Shown here: positions 60,068 to 64,000 of the stretch, one piece after another
How positions within the stretch are numbered: position 1 is the first letter of the stretch
Layout of the letters: every line of letters starts with the position of its first letter
Assembly (NCBI RefSeq): GCF_950023065.1
Contig: NC_088679.1
Span: 7,998,001 to 8,062,000, forward strand
Direction: 5' to 3'
Source of the DNA: Planococcus citri
Taxonomy: Eukaryota; Arthropoda; Insecta; Hemiptera; Pseudococcidae
Length of the DNA: 64,000 nucleotides
Position numbers and translations under genes: made by a program
Notes under the pieces: model-generated
What the model was told of the DNA's origin: nothing
The model's input: the letters and a program-made list of their open reading frames with translations, nothing else
The model's database searches: none

Positions 60068-61565
60068 TTTCATCATCATCATCAAAAGTTTTTTTAACAA
60101 CGTCCGGCGTCTTGGCCTTTAACGTCAAGAATAGATCGTCGTCATCGTAGTCGCGCTCCTTTACAGGAGATAGCGTATATTTCCATCTATATCAGCCGGT
60201 TTCTAGCGTATCTGATAGTTTCTTTCAGGGTCTTACAGGGAGAGTTGGCCGGTGAGTTTGTTGTTAACATCTCTGATCGTTTCCTCCCTCTTGTAGTTCT
60301 TCCTTGAATTTCCCCCTGTACCGCTAGCATGAACATACCATTTTCTCGTATTTTATGAGCTAAATACTTTAGCTTTCTATTCTTTATATCTTCTACTACG
60401 ACTTTCCGCTCCTCTCCTATTCTTGCTAATACTTCCTGGTTGGTGATGAAGTCCTTCCATGAGATCCGTAGTAGCCTTCGATAGCACCACATCTCAAAAG
60501 CAGATATTTTCTTCTCGCATTCTGCACTCATGGTCCATGTTTCACAGGAATACTTCAGAACGGTCCATACGTAGCATCGCATAATTCTCTTTCTCAGAGC
60601 TAGACTCATCGTTCGATTTCCCAGCACATTGGCTAGGTTGTTAAAGGCGCTTTTTGCCATTCCAATCTGAGATTTTGGCGCATAAACTTGAATTATCACG
60701 ATTGGTTTTGGCTTGACCTCCAATCTCACGAGTAGTATCCTCTCTGATTTTGGAATTATGGCACTGATTTTATCGCTGATTCTGGTATGTATTAATATAC
60801 CCACACCTTATTCGTGTGTGTCTTTCCCAGCGAAGATCATTTCATAGTTTCATCTACCCGGTATCTACCATTTCCAGTCCATCGGGTCTCACTTATTCCT
60901 AACACGTCGATTTACAATCTCCTGGCTTCTTTAATTACACTAGCAAGTTGTCCAATTTTATACAAAGTTCGTACATTCCAGGTTGCGATGTTGATGTTGT
61001 TCCGCCTTGTTTTAACTCCGCGTATTCTTAGCACCCTATCCGGCTGCCTTGGCGGATGAGGATCAGCCTGACGGAGACTTAGGGCCATTGCTAAATTGAT
61101 GTCCATATAATTCTAGGTAGATAATATAATGGTGTTGGTTTCCCGTTGCCTTCCACCATGGTTTTCTGTTGGGGTTTGCTCCCTTAGCTGAATTTGCCAG
61201 TTTTTAGGCGCTGGTATTCGCCTTCTCACTCTGAAGCTCTTGAGCTTCCCTGGGGCTGGAACGAGTGAGTTGTTGGTGTTCTGCAGCTGTTATGCATTCT
61301 TGTTTGTAATCCGTATTTATGTAGAAGTTTGGCCTTCAGCTTGCCACTCCTCCCCGTCGTTCCACCAACTGGAGAATTCTGCTTTGGCCATGTTTATCGA
61401 TTCCGAGTCCATCGAACAGCAACATGTTAGCACCCTGCACGACGTGGACGCGCAGAATACCCCTGGTGTTGTCTTCGCCTTCTCATCTGTCCTTGGGGAC
61501 TGGCTCCTCTTGATGATCCAAGCTACTACCTACAGACTACCTCTAGCGACAACAACCTGTGCCCT
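60068..61565 (-). pseudogene. RTE/CFDP2-like LINE, internally deleted
   Basis: On the minus strand 61,106-60,912 holds NINIATWNVRTLYKIGQLAS, the start of an endonuclease domain of RTE-type LINEs. At 60,804-60,187 come endonuclease motifs (GILIHTRISDK, RILLVRLEVK, VIIQVYAPKS), then an abrupt jump to the C-terminal end of such proteins (YVWTVLKYSCETWTM, FEMWCYRRLLRISW, LKYLAHKIRENG). The reverse-transcriptase core is missing, deleted between QVYAPKSQI and GMAKSAFNN. The 3' end has a GATGATGATGATG tail at about 60,068-60,081, as RTE elements often do. Sequence to about 61,565 is probably its 5' UTR (GTGGAAGGCAACGGGAAACC). It is a dead copy. Confidence 0.75.
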
Positions 61566-62714
61566 CGCGAGGCCAAGAATAGGTACAGAAATTAAATTGA
61601 CAAAATTTTTAGCAAAATAGAAAAACATATCACAACAAAATGACAAAATCTCAACAAAAGTATAGCAAAAATTCACAGAAATGTAACAAAAGTTCAACAA
61701 AAATATAGTAAAATTTTAACAAAGCAAAAGAGATAAATTATATGTAACTACTAGCAAATCATAAATCCCTACACGAATTAGGAATAGGAACAGCTTTTCA
61801 CACATTTCTTCTTCATCTTCATGTATACTTGCATGCATTCAAAATTTTCCCCAAGTTTTTTATTTTTGATTATTTCATAAACTTTATATGAATCTAAGTA
61901 TACTTAAATATTTTTATCTAAAACTTTAAAATTCATATACATTTTCATTTGACAAATTTTTCAAATTCAGTCAATTTTTAAACTTTCTTTGAAACGTTAA
62001 AGTACATACAATTTTCCATAATTTTGTCAACATCATAAAATTTTCCAATTTTTAGTCAATTCTTCATTTTTTTTTTGAACAATTTCGCGTGAGTAGGCAA
62101 TTTTACTTCTCAAAATAGTGCTTGTTTTTATTGTTTCGTTAGGGCGTTGTTGGTTGATTTTCTCAATCAACTTTTTGCGATAAAAAATTTGAAAATGTGA
62201 TGCAAAAAGCTCAAATTTTTCAAATAATTTTTAAACAAATTGATACTTACCTATATAATTACATATAACATAACTCAACTTTTCTCAATTTCATTCAAAT
62301 ATGTACCTACATACCTATCTCAAAAAAAAACAAAAAATATTCCATTGGGTATAGTAGGAAATTTTATGCTCTTTAAGTTCTTACCTCTTCATTAGTTAAT
62401 TCCGTAGAACTCTTGGAATTTTTTTCCAATCGGACAAACAGAAATCGAAAGAGAGACGAACAATTCTTCATAGACTGAATTTTATTTTTGGATTTTTTGG
62501 CCAGTTAGTCCACTTTAATACTTTTTTTTATTTTATAGCCCAAATTTGATATTTAAAAATTCACCAAAAATCAAAAAATGCATTTTAGCACCTGAAATTT
62601 CGGCTGCAGTGATATGTTTTTGCATGTTCTTTCGATGTAGCTGTGTACGGTTCGAAAAATTTTCTGCCAGTTGCAATATCTTCCTTGTTAGGTAAGTTCA
62701 GAGTTTGAATCTGA
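61566..62714. other. AT-rich, nothing recognised
   Basis: Begins with ACAAAATTT-type short repeats (61,600-61,720), probably low-complexity. No gene supported. Confidence 0.35.
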
Positions 62715-63811
62715 CAAGGGAACCTCTTGAGGTATCCACCTCCGATTTGAACGGGACCACGATTTTTGGAAAGAGCATGTTCTAAAACCCCCAAATCCAA
62801 ATTTTCAGCTGCCCGAGTTCATTTTTCGATTTTTGGCGAATTTTCAAAAATCCAAAATTGACTATTTTGGTGATTTATGCTTTTTTTTTAAAAAAAGTAC
62901 GTACTTGAGCAGTAAAAATGTTCAAAATGAGTCCTAAAACTGATGTTAACCCCCCAAATCCAAATTTCGCCATTTCCAGCCATTCTGAAGCCTCTAGCGC
63001 TATGTTTCAATTTCTCCAGAATCTTGAATATACTCCAGAAGGGATGAATATGAAGTTGGGAAGCTAAAAATCGAGTTGTGTGTTATACTCGATCTGTTTA
63101 ACAAGTTTATCCACATTTGAGTCGGTTTTGGGAGGGACACCTCAAGAGTGGTTTTTTGACCATCTATTTTCAAAACTGGTCAAAAAACCACTCTTGAGGG
63201 GAGAAATTTGAAACATAGCGCTGGAGGCTCCAGAATGGCTGGAAATGGCGGAGCTCGGCCTCAGGGGGTTTGTTGTGGACGAAATACAGCGATTCATGCA
63301 AATTTCAGAAATTTCCTCACAAACGGTAAAATTTAGATTTTTTTGGATTTCTTATTATGAAAAAAGCTGGTCAAAAAACCACTCTTGAGGTGTCCCTCCC
63401 AAAACCGACTCAAATGTGGAAAAACTCGTTAAACAGATCGAGTATAACACACAACTCGATTTTTAGCTGCCCAACTGCATATTCACGCCTTCTGGAGCAA
63501 ATTCAAAATTCTGGAGAAATTGAAAAATCGCGCTGGAGGCTCCAGAATGGCTGGAAATGGTGAAATTTGGATTTGGGTAATTAATATTAGTTTTGGGACT
63601 TATTTTGACCATTTTTATTGATCAAGTACGTACCTTTTAAAAGAAAGCATAAATCACCAGAATAGTCAATTTTGGATTTTCAAAAATCGCCAAAAATCGA
63701 AAAATGAACTTGGGCAGCTGAAAATTTGGATTTGGGGGTTTTAGAACATGCTCTTTCCAAAAATCGCGGTCCCGTTCAAATCGGAGGCGGACACCTCAAA
63801 AGGTTCCCTTG
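62715..63811. mobile_element. 1.1-kb palindromic TIR element, CAAGGGAACC ends
   Basis: CAAGGGAACC at 62,715 is opposed by GGTTCCCTTG ending at 63,811. Long stretches of the two halves pair imperfectly (CCAAATCCAAATTTTCAGCT; TTGACTATTTTGGTGATTTA; GCCTCTAGCGC against GCGCTGGAGGC). The centre carries extra copies of TGGTCAAAAAACCACTCTTG in both directions (about 63,150-63,200 and near 63,369). No transposase is present. A solo end lies at 59,789. Confidence 0.75.
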
Positions 63812-63844
63812 CGAGTTTCTTATTGAAAAGGTGGAATTTCAAAC

Positions 63845-63875
<31 letters not shown>

Positions 63876-64000
63876 AGTTACCTATACCATATTCCTGGAA
63901 TATATAAGCCTATGCTACTCATAGATAGGTAAACACGTTTTTTATTCATTTATTATTATTTTTTTTTTTACTAATTTACACCTTTGAAAATTAGGTATAA
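63812..64000. other. Poly(A) run and unidentified end of window
   Basis: An A-run of about 28 bases lies near 63,845-63,872. Nothing further recognised. Confidence 0.4.

Noticed and set aside
1..64000. CRISPR arrays, operons or bacterial ribosome sites
   Set aside because: Introns, TATA boxes, LINE and MITE content show nuclear eukaryotic DNA; no regularly spaced identical short repeats of CRISPR type.

Overview
This is AT-rich eukaryotic nuclear DNA, most probably from an arthropod and likely an insect. The evidence is small multi-exon genes with GT-AG introns, TATA boxes and AATAAA signals, abundant short GTAGGTACCTAC-type repeats, fold-back transposons, and an RTE-like LINE. I cannot place the species. 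The many short tRACGTA/TACTCGTA-type words and the repeat style would fit a mealybug-like hemipteran or a moth, but that is a guess. Most short open frames are chance frames in repeats and are not annotated.

Layout. 1-19.5 kb: no convincing gene. It holds degenerate tandem repeats (about 0.86-3.4, 7.1-8.0, 8.8-9.6 and 13.3-15.1 kb), an antisense tRNA-Asp-like sequence at 2.1 kb, and several inverted-repeat elements (3.9, 5.8-7.0 and 18.2-19.5 kb). 20-45.1 kb: the biological core, a plus-strand tandem cluster of nine small secreted or GPI-anchored Ly6/uPAR-like (three-finger, Quiver/Sleepless-like) genes plus one truncated copy. All have the same three-exon plan: a signal-peptide exon ending in phase 1, an exon starting G-x-x-L-x-C-x-x-C, and an exon ending C-x-x-C-x-x-D-L-C-N. 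Two subfamilies occur: A (A1-A5, exons at 20.1-34.5 kb) and B (B1-B5, 27.7-45.1 kb). A module of about 9.1-9.35 kb holding A1/A3/B1 is repeated as A2/A4(+A5)/B2, and B2-B5 then repeat at 2.0-2.8 kb spacing. The products would sit outside the cell or on the cell surface; ligands are unknown.

45.1-64 kb: a decayed macro-domain (OARD1-like) sequence split by an inverted-repeat element, a GTCGACAT-rich fold-back sequence, a 2.7-kb palindrome whose outer arms look identical, a 1.3-kb TTTACCAAAA minisatellite, an internally deleted RTE-like LINE on the minus strand, and another 1.1-kb palindromic element.

The most interesting feature is in gene B2. A 296-bp element with perfect 97-bp inverted arms sits between two AGGT copies, so the target duplication itself supplies GT and AG splice sites. 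It is an introner-like insertion, and its loop carries a tRNA-like sequence with pol III A and B boxes. A second inverted-repeat element with a tRNA-like core and a 4-bp GTAC duplication lies in the macro-domain pseudogene. Together they suggest a family of TIR elements with tRNA-like cores. A second theme is repeated, independent damage to the C-terminal GPI-anchor signal among the Ly6 paralogs (a nonsense change, a 4-nt insertion and a 7-nt insertion). All alignments were read by eye.
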